Source of the DNA: Tachypleus tridentatus
Taxonomy: Eukaryota > Arthropoda > Merostomata > Xiphosura > Limulidae
Direction: 5' to 3'
NCBI RefSeq assembly: GCF_004210375.1
Contig: NW_027467782.1
Span: 29,553,276 to 29,617,275, forward strand
DNA length: 64,000 nucleotides
Below are positions 34,141 through 46,842 of the stretch, piece by piece; position 1 is the first letter of the stretch; each line of letters opens with the position of its first letter. Made by a program: the position numbers and the translations under genes. The notes beneath the pieces are model-generated. The model made no database searches, had not been told where the DNA came from, and worked only from the letters and a program-made list of their open reading frames with translations.

Positions 34141-35408
34141 TCTCAAAATGAGGGGAAATAATTCATGGCTGCATAATAAAACCTACTACCCTATGCACAA
34201 TGGCTATCATGCCATTTATGTTTAACATGTTTTCAGTAGCCAAATTAAGAAATTGACAATTGCAAGGTTATTCCTCATCTCAGCAGATGCCAAAGTTGCA
34301 TGAACTTGAAAGTTCATAGTTTGATAAACTAAAGAAAACAAAGTTCCTTTATTAGATTGCAAACCTCTGTAAGTTATGAATACAACAAAATACATCAAAT
34401 ACACACAGTGCTAAGGAAGATTAATGAAGAATCTCAGTGGAAAATCTCAGTGCACAGGAAGATTATGTCATGCTCATATTAGTGGAGGGCTTTTATTACA
34501 TAATAACATCATTATGTAATGGTGAAAATCATGAGAAATCTAGTGAGTGTTGGTTGAAGTTGTTTAAAGAATTGTGGAATGCAAATCTCTCAGGCAGATG
34601 CACAAGAAAGATTGCTTTCTGTGTGAGAAGGTAGGTATGGTCTCAGAAGTAAGACATTTTATATTAATGAATGTATTATTGTGAACAGTGTGATCTATCT
34701 AAAATATTTATCAGGGTTAATATAATACAGTTCAGAAAATGATGGTTTAATTAAACACAAGTGCAATAATAATGTGAATTTACTGAGCTTATTTGGAAAT
34801 ATGCAATCCACTTTGTTGATTTTAAAAGTAAAATATACACAAAACTTTACTTAAAACACATTGATAATAGCAAAACAATTATGTCATTAACTGAAATGTT
34901 GTGGAAAGCAAAATATAAAACTAAGCAATTACACATGAAAAGTGGAGTGGTCCACAAATGGCATCTAGCACATGAGTGGCATGTGCATTTATGTTAGCAA
35001 TTTGCTTAGAGATGTGAAGTGTGAAAGTTGGAGTAAAAGTTAGCAATGAAGTGAATGTAAGGAGAGGTATTCCTAACAGTTGGCCAGACTTCTATAAAAA
35101 TTATATATCAGTGGTGAAGTGAAGGTGACAACAGCTGAGTGCTTAGCAGGACATATTAACGTTATAAAATATAAACAAATCAAAAAAAACAATTCCCTAT
35201 TTTGTTTATTTGATTTATATGTGTATATATCTTTATTTAAGTTAGGTAGTGAAAATTTATGACCATTTTGTTTTCTTGAATATTTTTATAGATACTTTTT
35301 TAAATTTATGATGGGGAACATCCCAGAGGTGAAAACTGCCATTGAGTATACTAAAGTTATCTTCTGAATGAGATTAAACAGTTTCAACAAAAAGGACTGC
35401 AATTTTAC
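34141..35408. other. non-coding DNA with one exon-like plus-strand segment
   Basis: A plus-strand open stretch at 34437-34630 reads MENLSAQEDYVMLILVEGFY, then ITSLCNGENHEKSSECWLKL and ANLSGRCTRKIAFC, and ends at a donor-like AGAAG|GTAGGT. No family was recognised. Otherwise AT-rich. Confidence 0.3.
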
Positions 35409-35550
35409 CTTTTGAATCAGTTCCAACAACTCACTGGATTTCTTTAGTTTCTCTAAATTTTTTTCAACCTGGAGAACTGCCAGTACATGTCTGTCTAAAA
35501 CAGCAGCTTTCATGGTGTCTCTCCAGTTCTTGTCTACAGTTGTGAATCAT
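35409..35550 (-). pseudogene. dynein linker exon with in-frame TGA
   Basis: Acceptor ACAATACAG precedes 35550; donor GTAAAA begins at 35408. Joined in phase to the exon at 36013-36144 it reads (AG)A-TGA-TTC..., then FTTVDKNWRDTMKAAVLDRH, VLAVLQVEKNLEKLKKS and SELLELIQK, ending in phase 0. The sequence is the very conserved linker block ahead of the GLNDYLE motif. The stop (35549-35547) stands where the family has an arginine; CGA to TGA is a one-base, CpG-type change. The rest of the exon is intact, with perfect boundaries and phase, so decay is recent or the base is wrong. Confidence 0.85.
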
Positions 35551-36012
35551 CTGTATTGTATGATAAGAGTATTAAGATGATGTAATTATTCAAACAATTA
35601 TTTAAAAAAAACATCTAAGATGTTGGAACACATTTAAAGTTTAAATGTACCACAAAATTATTTAAAAGGTGGTGCTACCCGTAACAATAGATTTAAACAA
35701 ATAAAAATATGTTTTCTATTTGTATTTCTTTCCTGTATGGAACGTTTTTAATAACTGCATTTTATTTTTATCACAACTACATTTTTCTATTTCAACTAAT
35801 AAGTATAAGAAGATAATTGAATTACACAAAGCACTAATAATTATATTTGATGTTTAAAATACTAAGCTATATACATAAATATGTATATAAAGAGAATAAA
35901 AAAGTCAGAGATAAAACAATAATATATAAATTGTCTTCACACAAGCAATAAAATACTACTTATACAAATTCTAAAAACATTGAGGAAATATTAAAATAGT
36001 TGTAGTGCATAC
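35551..36012. other. intron, AT-rich
   Basis: Intron between two linker exons, bounded by GTATGC (reading from 36012 down) and ACAG. Nothing else was seen. Confidence 0.7.
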
Positions 36013-36144
36013 CTTCCCTCCTCTGGCATTTGAGCCATAATATCAGGGGAACTAAAGATTGGCTCTAAATATAGCCATGTAGCTTGAACTTTTAACCACT
36101 CATCAATTATCTCTCCTAACATCAACAACTTGTGTTCCCACTCT
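36013..36144 (-). CDS. dynein linker exon, intact
   Basis: Acceptor TTCATTTTTACAG precedes 36144; donor GTATGC begins at 36012. It encodes [20 protein letters not shown], then [20 protein letters not shown] and EEG, with one base at the start and two at the end shared with neighbours (1 + 43 codons + 2). [16 protein letters not shown] is the most recognisable motif of the dynein linker region, so the family call is secure. The preceding exon, which must end with two bases, was not found. Confidence 0.93.
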
Positions 36145-37029
36145 CTGTAAAAATGAAAAATAAAAAAGTGAAAATACTTCACAATTTGAAATATATAGTA
36201 TATGAAATATAAAGGTATATATAGTGTTTATCATAAAATAAAAGTAATATTTAACAAAGAAAAAATTATTAGAATATAATTAATTTGATAAAAATATTTT
36301 ATCAAACCTTTTTTTACATTTGTGAAACATTACCTTTAAGTTTTTCTAAAAACACAGTAAACATTACTCCTTAGTATAACACGTTTCTTTTACACTATCA
36401 TTTCAAACATAGTCCTTTTTAGATTTTTTTCATGTATATATCTATCTTTATGTGTATTTGTCTTTAAGAAAACAATACACACACATACACATGTATATGA
36501 TTATATCTGTACTTAAAAAAATTGAGAACGACCATCAACTATGTTACAAAAAAAAATTAATTTTTTGCAGCTTACTTTAACCACAAATAGAGTTAGCTAG
36601 CATTCCTCTCAAATGAAATGCATGTGTATCAACATAAAACTAATTTATTCGTTGTGGGCCTGGACTATTAATGAAATATCCAGTTTCAGACAAGAAAGAA
36701 GACTGAATATTGTTTGTGAGTTTGTAAAATTTTAGTATATAAATAATTATTTCTCATAATTATTTTTAATAACTGTTATTATAAATTGTATTGTTTTTTT
36801 GTATGTCAAAATTGGTTTGTGTTAAGAAACTTGTGTGTATTAATCCTGTTGGCAAATATTGTAAATTTAATACATTGTGACATTTAATTATCTTCTAAAT
36901 TAAAATTAAAATGTCTAGTTATTTGAAATCGTAATATGTAATGTATGTAACGTAATTAGTTGTAGACTAATAGATAAAGTATAATATGTAACATACGTAA
37001 TAAATGTCAATATTATTTTCATTTCTTAC
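36145..37029. other. AT-rich DNA where several dynein exons are missing
   Basis: A complete heavy chain has a few hundred residues between the segment ending LMNSK (37030) and EWEHK (36144). This 885-bp stretch has no open frame able to encode them, and is full of poly-A, poly-T and short microsatellites. A deletion, a gene rearrangement or an assembly collapse is implied. Confidence 0.75.
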
Positions 37030-37107
37030 CTTAGAGTTCATCAACTCCTGAGTGCTTTTGGAATGGTTAAAGCTTTATCTACAATGTGTTTGTACTCATC
37101 ACAAATC
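37030..37107 (-). pseudogene. dynein tail exon with 1-base frameshift
   Basis: Acceptor TTATCTTGTAG precedes 37107; donor GTAAGA begins at 37029. Joined to the AG left by the exon at 39055 it reads R-ICDEYKHIVDKALTIPKA and then runs into TGA TGA. The expected continuation (KxTQELMxxK in the family) is present in the next frame, and one extra A in the AAAA run would restore both the reading and phase 0 at the donor. This is either a pseudogene frameshift or a homopolymer error. Splice sites and length (78 instead of 79) otherwise fit. Confidence 0.82.
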
Positions 37108-39054
37108 CTACAAGATAAAAACTTATACATGTTGTGCCATGTTAGTTAAAATTAAATAAAAGTAGGCATTTATGAAGAAAACTCAAAAACTGCATGTTAA
37201 ATATATAGAGCAATCAAACAATTTCTCTTAAGTGTTTAGTTTTTTCACATCTGTATAATTAAAGTGTATTTTCTTTAACAATAAATCATTACTTCTTGGT
37301 GTTCTTGTGTGTCAATCATATGTGCAAACACAGGTATTTTAACCTTTAGTGAATACAGTGTACACAGTGTAACGTGGTTTCATACACTTACTGCTACAGT
37401 AATTATATCTCATACACTAAGCCAATAATGTACAGTGACTCCTATTTCTTACTTGTGTCAAAGAGGCATTAAAAACAGGAAGTTCAATTCCAATAGCTGT
37501 TCAGCAAACTTATTCCTTTCAGCAACCATCCTATTCAAAAAATCCTCCACAATAAGCAGTTTGAATATTCCAACTGGAACAGCCTCTTGTAGCAAACCTG
37601 TAACCAGTTGAGGCTATGCAATAAAATAAATATTAGTTGGACTGATACATTTAGCTCGAACAATCAGCCACCTGTCAGTTTATACCAGTATTCCAGTGCA
37701 CTGTCAGTGTCTGGGTTATTGTATCTGCCATGAATGAAGCAGTTTGGAAAAAAACCTAGTATTTACACTCCAGTCCTCTTGAATCATCAGGCTCACAAGC
37801 ACCGGGTTCATAATTACTACCTACTTCATCCTCTTCAAATGACTGTGCATTGGAATTTTGTAAATTACTTGCAGTTTCATTCAGAGTAAAACTCTAAACA
37901 ACTTTGCTATCTTGTTGCCATAATAGTAATCAAAACAAGGCACTGCAGAAATCTCAGGTCATGTGAACTGAAATTTTAGTAAAAAAATACTTTCTACTAA
38001 TTGAAAGAGGGAAACACACATGCATGATCATTGTACAATACTAAAGGACTGTTTATCTGTTTGCTTACACACAGTTATAGCATCTTTGCTGATTGATGTG
38101 TTAACACATCATTAGTGCCTGATTAATAGAAATGACTCATTAGTACTTCATTGGTGATGAACATGTTAATCCAACAATAATAGTAAGGCTTTTCTCAATT
38201 GTACAGAATTTCCAGTCATCGTGTAAGTCTAATATTTTGTTTATTAGGGTGAAAACCTGAAGGTGAAGAATAGAAGTGATATAAATAAACAAACGAAAAT
38301 GGTTATAGTTATTACTAGGAAATAAGACTTTATTAGTTAAAAGAAGTTTCAGTTCTATATCAACAAAAATCATAAATAGCAAGAGTACTACAAATGACTC
38401 AATACAATCTAATGATTTTAGGATTTCATTTTCTAGTTCATTGATTTACAACAGTAAGTAAATTTTACAATTTTTTTTATACTGGTTGACTTTCATTAAG
38501 GCATTTTATTTTAATTATGATCTGTAATAACTGATGTAGTTCTAAACTAGTTGGCTTTTGACTATAACATACATAATTTTTGTAAGGGTCAGATATGTTT
38601 TAAAATTGTCTTTCACAAATTATCAGTGTTACCTTTTAGCTCTTTTGAATATTTGTAGAGAATAATAACCCAATAAACAATAGATTCCTACTTCCTTCTA
38701 TATATACTTCCTTCTGTTTAATAGATTTTACAAAAATACAACTTAACAACTTATGCATCATTTTTTATTTGTTATCTTTTTTATGTCAGGATAGGTTATC
38801 AACTTTAAAATATTTTAATAAATTTATAAAATGACTATTATCAAGTAGATAAGATAATATATTAGATGACATAACTGTGAAGGTACTTATTAGTGTAAAT
38901 TAATATTTACTGTGCAATAAAAAAATGCTACACACTTTTTAAATTAACAGTATGTATCTAATACCCTCTCATTTTATGCTTTTTGTTGATAAACTGATTA
39001 GATTAGAATTTATAACATTAAAAAAGTCTGTGCTTAAATTTTTTATGGTGTTAC
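37108..39054. other. intron between two dynein tail exons
   Basis: An open minus-strand stretch at about 37458-37597 (LLQEAVPVGIFKLLIVEDFL...) has an acceptor-like end, but its phase does not fit the exon before it. Otherwise AT-rich, with no repeat family identified. Confidence 0.5.
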
Positions 39055-39266
39055 CTTTTACTTTCTTCCTGGTGCTCATTTGAGATGTTATTCAATAACT
39101 TTTCCAAAAGGATCTCTGTTTGACTAGCTAAAGACTCATAATGTTCCCGAAAATCCAACTGGAACATTCCAAGATCAACAATTTTGTCTGCAGTGTACAT
39201 AAATTTGTTGATCCATGATTTATACTCATAAACCTGTTTTCTCCATACTACAAAGCTGCTCTCACT
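39055..39266 (-). CDS. dynein tail exon, intact
   Basis: Begins after an AG at 39268-39267 (TAATATGTTAG) in phase 0 and ends with AAAAG|GTAACA, two bases into a codon. It encodes SESSFVVWRKQVYEYKSWIN, then KIVDLGMFQLDFREHYESLA and LLEKLLNNISNEHQEESK. The block 'V-x-LGMFxL' followed by a long helix is typical of the axonemal dynein tail. It joins in frame to the next exon at 37107. The polypyrimidine tract is weak, and a short piece normally found before this block may be missing. Confidence 0.82.
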
Positions 39267-39939
39267 CTAACATATTAAACAGTGATTTTTTCAGTCTAAT
39301 GAAGATGCATTATTGGGAAATAAAAAATAATAAACTAAAAAATACATAAAAATGTTATCATAAAACTGTTTTTGAACAAAATTTACAGATTTAAAACATA
39401 TTTTAGGATAGCAAAACTATTTTAGAATTAGGACCTCCTTCTTTTCTTTACTAACATCTCTAACTGAACACTTCAATGAATGAAGTTCTTAAAAATAAGT
39501 TCAAACAGTGTTAGGTAGTGCAAATCAAAGACCTGCATATCACATAACAAGGTTCTTGAAATTTCAGTGGAAAAAGAACTAGAAGGTTTCGATGGAAAAA
39601 TTTAATATCTAATAAACTTAATAAAATATCAAATTAAAAGTATTTATATACGTCTAATAATGTAAATGAAGAGAATTTATCTTTACAGGAAAACTTTGCA
39701 AAAAAAAGCATGAATATGACTTATTGCAAAAGTTTTACTATATCAAAGAAAGAAAAATAGTTTTTTGAATCAATAATACAAGTGAGTTTGGTAAACCTTA
39801 GACACAGAATTATAAATTCAAAATGCAAAAAAATTATTTTTTTAAAGTTCAGAAGTTGACATTTTTCATACACTGAAAATGTATTATAAATAGGTACTTA
39901 CTTCGTCTTACATAAAGCTATCTCAACCTTTTTCTGCCC
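39267..39939. other. AT-rich non-coding DNA
   Basis: Nothing was recognised. Confidence 0.5.
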
Positions 39940-40235
39940 TCTAAGCATTGTAAAACATTTTCATGATCAGCCTGCCAGTTAATATACTTCACCAATTTCA
40001 CATGATACCTCAACATGTACATATCATGTGAATACTCTCCACTAATTTTTTGCATCACCTACATTTGTGCAGCTACCTCCCTCTGCTATTGTTATTCAAT
40101 CCTCACTTTCATGGCAGGTTATAAAGAAGAACACCAGCCAAGGGTAGAGGAAGTAAGCAGCTATCAGAAATGCATTTTCAGTGCATGAAATATGTTAACT
40201 TCCAATATGGTCTTACCTCCTTTCATATAAAACTT
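39940..40235 (+). repeat. dispersed repeat shared with 22905-23165
   Basis: AACATGTACATATCATGTGA, ATTCAATCCTCACTTTCATG and AATATGGTCTTACCTCCTTT occur in the same order as in the left arm. Orientation is + here and in the left arm, - in the right arm (44795-45055). Confidence 0.65.
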
Positions 40236-41521
40236 GAATTCAACACTGCAAAGTTTTAGCATACAATGTGGGAACCAAGTGGAAAGTGACTCCCCTGAAT
40301 GAATGTATGTGCTTTGAGATGAAAATGAAACACACTTATGAGGTACCATACTGACTTCTGGAACAGGTATGCTCTTTGCTCATGATGTAGGAAATGAATC
40401 TGTCATAGGTGTAATCCACAGTAAAATATAAACAGAATTAGCTACATACACGTGCAATCTCAACCAGACAAATGAGATTTCATGACTTGTCCTTGGCATT
40501 AGAAGGTTGATGATGAAAAAAAGATAAATTATGACATAAACATAAACGTGACTAAGCCACGTGGACTGTGTTATCTATATATATACGTAACAAGCCTAAT
40601 CATAAGTATACAGGAATTAAGAAGTGGAAGTTAGCTTCTGGCTGAAACTGGACAAACTCCCAAAACCACATTAGGAACAAGAAGTATAATACATCAAAAC
40701 TAGCATTACAGGGTTGCCTCAAATCAACCTCATGAACAAAGCAATATCTGTAACCAGTGTCACGAACAGAAATCGTTCATTACCCAGTCATAAATACAGG
40801 AAAGAGATATCCAGCATCTGGAATTATTAGGAAGATTTGTAACACTTACTCAACCATAGGAACAGTGCACTTATGTCCTGTATCTGTCACTGAGAAGCAG
40901 GTGAAGTCCCCCAAACTCAATTGTAGGAGCTGGAAAAGAACCTCCTGCAACCAGAATTAATGAGAATAGGAGTCTCTACCATAAACAGCTATAAGAATAG
41001 GAGAGTGTCATCCTGCACCTAGTTTTAAGAGGAGGATTCTGTATAGGCTGGGCCTGCTCTAACCTATTTGTTACTTTATTTTGACAGGAGTCCACCTGAT
41101 AAAAGCATCCAGAGGAAATGGAAGAAGGCAGATCAGCCTTGCCCTCTTCTAACTGGTAAAGTAAATTTCTAGTCTCACTCATGATCAATCTTTTCAGAAA
41201 CTAAGAAATGGGTAAGAACTCCCATGTTACACTGAAAGAAAAAAGGGGGAATTACATGTGGTGGGGAGTCCAGAGGACCATCACACTAGAGAAAGTACAA
41301 TGGGTATCTTTAATTCCTACTTTTAAAAGCATATCACTCCCAATTAATGCAATCAAAAGGTCAGCAAGCATGGGTGATAATCCCCTTCTGCTTTACTCAG
41401 GAAGTCCATGAGTGATGGTCTCCAAATGATATATACATATACATACCACAGGGTATGCTACAAGTGGTCTTGTTGAAACATCCCATTCCTACAGTGAGTG
41501 TTATAATGTAATCATGACGTC
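40236..41521. other. probably repeat-derived non-coding DNA
   Basis: Continues the purine-biased character of the neighbouring repeat. Short open frames on both strands show no domain. It borders the inner end of the right arm and has no partner in the left contig, which ends at the gap. Confidence 0.4.
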
Positions 41522-43255
41522 AATAGTGCATATCTGACCAGGCAAAAAGATATGACAAAATGATGAATAAGGTGAGAAAACACATTGTGGAGGTGGGGGC
41601 CTTCCATGGAGGAGTTAGAATACACCAGCCTAATGAGTTATTATGAAAAATGAAAGGTTTCCAGGGTATAAAAGTTGGGAAATTGAACCTCAAAAGTAGT
41701 CAGGAAATACCACATAAAATCATAAGGAGAGAACTAGACAAAAGTTAATCAGCATCAGCACCAGTGAAAGATGAAAGTGATAGTCAAACAGCATCCATGA
41801 GCAGCACAAATCTTAGGGATGAAAGACCAGTTAAGCAGTATGACATAAGAGAAATGGTAGAAGAAGCAGGTAACATTGAAAACAGAAATATCTAATTTGT
41901 GATTTCCATAAGCAATGAGGAGAAGAAAATAAAATCTTGAGGGGAAGAGGATGATGGAACATGAAAATGAAAGTTCAAAGGAAGGATGGTAAAGATGTAA
42001 AGAATCACACAAAGATCCCAATCATCCATATTATAGGAACATAGAGGATGCATGACTTGAAATAATAAAATGGAGAGAAATGAAAGGGAAAGACAAAACC
42101 TGCAGAAAAGGAATGTGTTTGACAAGTCTATCAGATATCTAGAAATGACCAACGTGGAGAACCCTTTGTCAAACAACCAGGTGAAGAACAATGAAAGAGA
42201 ATGAACAGAAGGGTAGAAAGGAAAAACTCACAACAAATAGATCAAAGTATTAAGGTATACTCTCACCTATGTGGTAAATGGACATGAAAGGGTACAAAGA
42301 AAAAAAAAAGATGTAACACATGGAGTCAATCCCTGGGCTGAAACAATGCACCTGACAAAAGCCATGTGTGAAGGCAGAGTGTGGTGACATCTGGACGAAC
42401 AATATATAACTGAAATCAACAGAATACAGATTTAAGGGTAGACAAAGGTTACACAAGTAAAGGCTGGAGCAGTGAGAATGATGGTTATATTGGCCAAGAC
42501 AGAACCACTAGTAAAACAAGACATAGTGTGGTTTGGAATAAAAATAGAACTCTTGAAAGAATATCAAATAAGATATTAAGCATAATTGTGAAGAATTCTC
42601 CATACTTGACTGAACACGACTACCCCCAAAGTTAGTGGATAATAAACAGAAGAAGAAAGAAAAGGAAATTTGGTGATCCAGTGGAGAAAGGCATAAATGA
42701 GATATCTCCAACTGAAAACATATCCACCTACAGGCCTGTAGATTAAGAGACTATTCCACATGTAGAATCTTGTTGGGAGGAGATAAAATCCACTACCAGA
42801 TTTAGGAGAAAAGGCAAGTGAAGACCACAAAGTGGTAATTGTGGGCCCAGAAAAGAGATTTAGGATCTGAAAACACAGAGACCTTGAACTGTTACTTCCT
42901 GGCTCTGTGATACGAGTTACTACAGTGAAGATGTCAGAATGTAACATTACCACCCACTCCATGATAGAGAGAGGAAGAAAGTAGGATAAAGCTTGATGAA
43001 CTGCCAAAAACTTGAGAATGGTGATATGGAAAGAAGAACTCCAAGCTGTAGATTACAAGGATAAAATGATATTACTAGTGTCATGAAAATAAGAAAAGAA
43101 ACCAAAGCAAAGCTCAGCTCTGTAACCAGGAAAGAATAAAACATGTCAGTGATGGAACAAAACAAACATTTAAGTTCTAAGTTTACAAAATTAGTATGAT
43201 AAGGCACATAGTGAAGAATTACAAAAAAACAACAGCATTTATTCAAATAGAACAA
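41522..43255 (-). repeat. mirror of the long pyrimidine-biased repeat
   Basis: Partner of 24701-26440. Here the repeat continues past the point where the left contig ends, and its diverged relative lies at 30600-34140 in the same orientation. Confidence 0.65.
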
Positions 43256-44206
43256 TCAAGTACCTATTTCTGGTATGTAATCTAGAAATTATCTAAATCT
43301 ACCTAATTAGCAAAGTACTTATAAGTATCAAATAGACAACCATCTAAGTGTATCTAGCCCACAAAATATGTAATAATAATAACTGTGCAAAATGATTAAG
43401 ATTACCTAGAAAACACATTAATAATCCACATCTAACTTACAATTCATCTGAAGTAATCTAGATGACAAAGGACACATAATTACATCAAACACTGAAGAAA
43501 ATTATGAGAATAAAGCATGGAGATAAAAACAATGAAAAATATCATTCTTATAGATTAGTGAATTACATGTTACTAGTAAAGATATGTGACATACAAGCTA
43601 TTTAAACATATATAGCTTAAAAAGTACTGATAAATATCAGACAAACCATCTAAATCGGCATAGTCCACAAAATAATAAAAAAAATGTGCAAACCAATAAA
43701 ATTACCTAGAAAACACATTAAGAATCAATATTAATTCACAAATCCTCTAAATTAACCTAAAGAAAAAAGGACACATTTAAGTCCTACACTAACAAAAATT
43801 AAGATGATAAAGCACACAGTTAAGATTGATGAAGAAAATTATGAAAAGATAATAAGAATTGTTTGTCTGAAGTTAAGCACAAAGTTTCACAATGGGTTAT
43901 CTATGCTCTGTCCACCATGAGTATTGAAACCCAGTTTCTGATATTGTAAATCCACAGACATACTGTTGCACCATTTGAGAGCTGGAATAACAAATAAGAT
44001 GTTACAAGTAGTAATCATGTGTAACTTGCAATCAATTTAAACATACTTAGTTAAAGAACTTAGTAAAAATAACCTAACAAGCCCTTGAAATTTGTTAAGT
44101 CTACACAGTATTTAATATTAATGAATATGCAAAGAAAAACAACAAAGTAATAATCAATATCTCATTTGCAATGCCTCTAAAGACACTTAGATGACAAATG
44201 ACACAT
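43256..44206 (-). repeat. mirror of the ~298-bp tandem repeat with SINE
   Basis: Partner of 23754-24700. The inserted SINE copy is at about 43850-43985. Confidence 0.65.
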
Positions 44207-45742
44207 AAATTTCTAACATAGCAAAGTCCAAACAGAGATGACAAAAAATACTTAATTCTTCCATTTTAGATAAGGACAAAGCCACACAAAAGTATTGGAG
44301 CCAAGCTACAAGTGTATTAACCAAGTGTGAAGCATTCATGTTGAAATACTTATCATGGATTCCCTGATAGAGCTGGAAGCAACAGGATAAAGGACAGGAA
44401 GAACAATTCACCACCAAAGTGAATGACATTGCAGTACAGGAATGGGTGGAAGGTGAAAACTCTTTAAGAAGTGTACAGTGTAATAGATTAAAATAAGCTA
44501 CTGGAGAAAAAGAGTCCAAATTATTTTCTCATTAATTGTATTTTTCTCAGAAACAATGCCACATGAAAAATAAGAAGAAATAACTGTTGAACATACAAAC
44601 GTAGCTTCCTGCAAATTAAGACAAACTTTCTTTACAGATGAAGTCTAACCTGATTCCTGAGAAGCTGTTTAACAGTAACATTTTCGACTGTAACAGGAAA
44701 TGCATAGTTGACACAATGTTTGCAATTCATGAGATCTCTTATATTTCAGTAGCATGCAAAAAAACATAACTAAACAATGCTGTACCAATAGAGAAGGTGT
44801 GAAAGGAGGTAAGACCATATCAGAAGTTAACATTTTTCTTGTGTATTTCTTTCAGAATCTGCCAATTCTTAAAAGTGAGGATTGAGTGAGAATGGCAGAA
44901 AGAGCTAAGCTGCTTCAATATAGGTAGCACAATACTGTTGGTGGAAAGTAGTCGCATGATATGTACATGTTCAGAAATGGTGCAAAATTGATAGGGGTAT
45001 ATAGACTGGTGCACTGATTGAGAAAAGTTTTTAACAATGCTCAAAGAGCAAAAGAAATGTGATATAGCTGTGTTTGAGATCATACTGGAATAATTATTAT
45101 TAAAACAATGCAACACATATAATACAATATGTTAATAATATAATAACACTTATTTATTGCTAAAGTACAGTTTATTAATACAATCACACTGTCTGCTTTA
45201 AACTCAATTATCAAATAATACAAATATTACTATGTAACCAAGAGTTTACCAACACAGTTACATAATAAACTCTCTAAAGACACAGAGCATTGTTTACTAA
45301 CACAATCACATTGTAGTGTTAATGAACAAAATGACATTATGATTTTTTTGGTTTTAAAACACTTAAGTAACACAGACACAAATATCAGACACTAAATATT
45401 CCACTTAATAAATCAAGTAACAAAAGTATTTAAAATTTTTACTCTCAGAATATAGTCTTCTAACATAGTCCAATGCAGAACTTCATATTGTTTTACATTA
45501 ACCTGCTATATTGCTGTCATTTACACAATATTTAATTATTCTTGTTAATTTGTCTTGTGAGGTTCATTAACATATATTTCTTTACATCTAGCAAATGTTT
45601 AGTATTATTTAATTGGTCCTGAAGTCTCCACAATGTTCTATTTACAAAGGCCTTCAGTAAATTCTTAAACTAGAAAAACACATTATAGCAAAAAAATATC
45701 TAATAATAATGGCCTCTGAAGAGAATACATAAAAAAAGTTTG
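44207..45742. other. mirror of 22221-23753, intronic
   Basis: Contains the mirror dispersed repeat at 44795-45055 and the exon-like fragment near 45535-45675. No gene was recognised. Confidence 0.4.
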
Positions 45743-45858
45743 TGTGTGTGTTTTCATACAGCAAAGCCACATTGGGCTATCTGATGAGCCCACTGAGGGG
45801 AATTGAACCCCTGATTTTAGCGTTGTAAATCTGGAGACATACCGCTGTACTAGCGGGG
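45743..45858 (-). mobile_element. tRNA-derived SINE, mirror copy
   Basis: Partner of 22105-22220; on the plus strand GAGGGGAATTGAACCCCTGA is the inverted B box. Confidence 0.85.
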
Positions 45859-45892
45859 GGAGAAAAGCTTTAATGAAGAAATGTAGTAAAAA

Positions 45893-46013
45893 TTTATTGT
45901 TGTTTTAGTAAAATCCTACACATTGGACTGTGTTTTCTGTCCACTGTAGTGAATTGAACTCATGAATTTAGAGATTTAAATCCATAAAGTTACTGCTGAC
46001 CCACTGGGTTTGG
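45893..46013 (-). mobile_element. tRNA-derived SINE, degraded, mirror copy
   Basis: Partner of 21950-22070, with the same blocks in reverse. Confidence 0.6.
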
Positions 46014-46842
46014 GGACTGCTAAAAGTTAGAATTCAGTCAGTTTTGCTGAGGTTTGTTTTTGTAATTATAAATATATTTAGAATAACTTATCCATTTTAC
46101 AAATGCTCTTAAATGTTTACTACATCTATCATACATATATATATCAAGCAGAAATGTTGTTTGTGCATATACACTTCTCACCTACACTTGGCATGCACCT
46201 TCAGGGCCTCTACAGAAAGTCTTGATGGATCAGCACATAAACTTAGTTCTCTATGTTATCCCCCTTGGCCACTATGTATTTTACCTACTATTTTACTGAT
46301 ATCTATTTAACTCTGAAAGTACTCTTAGCACCCTCCTAGGAGTGATATTGGTGGGCTTGCATTTGGATCTAATCGCTGTATGTTACTTTCTAAGGACTAC
46401 TGTGTCTTCTCCCCGTGTGCTGAGAAGATATATCAGATATTTGAATATCATAAGCATGGGATGGCTTTGGCATGACTGTAACCATTCTGCACATTACTCA
46501 AGCCTACTCAGTTAGAGACTGCATGATTATTCCCATTTCTAAATAAGTCATATGTAGAGTTTTTTGTTTTAATCTGTAATTTGTCTCAAAAGGACAGTGT
46601 ACATCCTGTGCACAATATTGCTGTGGGTCCATACTAAATTTTGCACTTCGCTGCTCCACTAGAAGTAACATGTTAGGCAGCACAAACATAAGCAGTTTTT
46701 CTATTATCCCATAGTTAGCCATCATAATCAAATATAAAATGATTAAATATAATGGAAAAAACTGTTAATTCTTTATATTTTAACATGATCACTGATCAAA
46801 TGATGCAAATAAATTTCCTACTTTAATAACTTGAAAACATAC
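46014..46842. other. mirror of 21117-21949, intronic
   Basis: Nothing recognised. A single-base change makes TNYRLKQKT here versus TNYRLKTKT in the left arm. Confidence 0.45.

Noticed and set aside
36475-36500. CA/TA microsatellites here and at 6570-6590 and 40575
   Set aside because: Short, ordinary simple repeats with no further structure.
37458-37597. An additional dynein exon (LLQEAVPVGIFKLLIVEDFL...) between 39055 and 37107
   Set aside because: The flanking exons join to each other in phase without it. Its own phase does not fit the exon before it, and its sequence only vaguely resembles the dynein tail.
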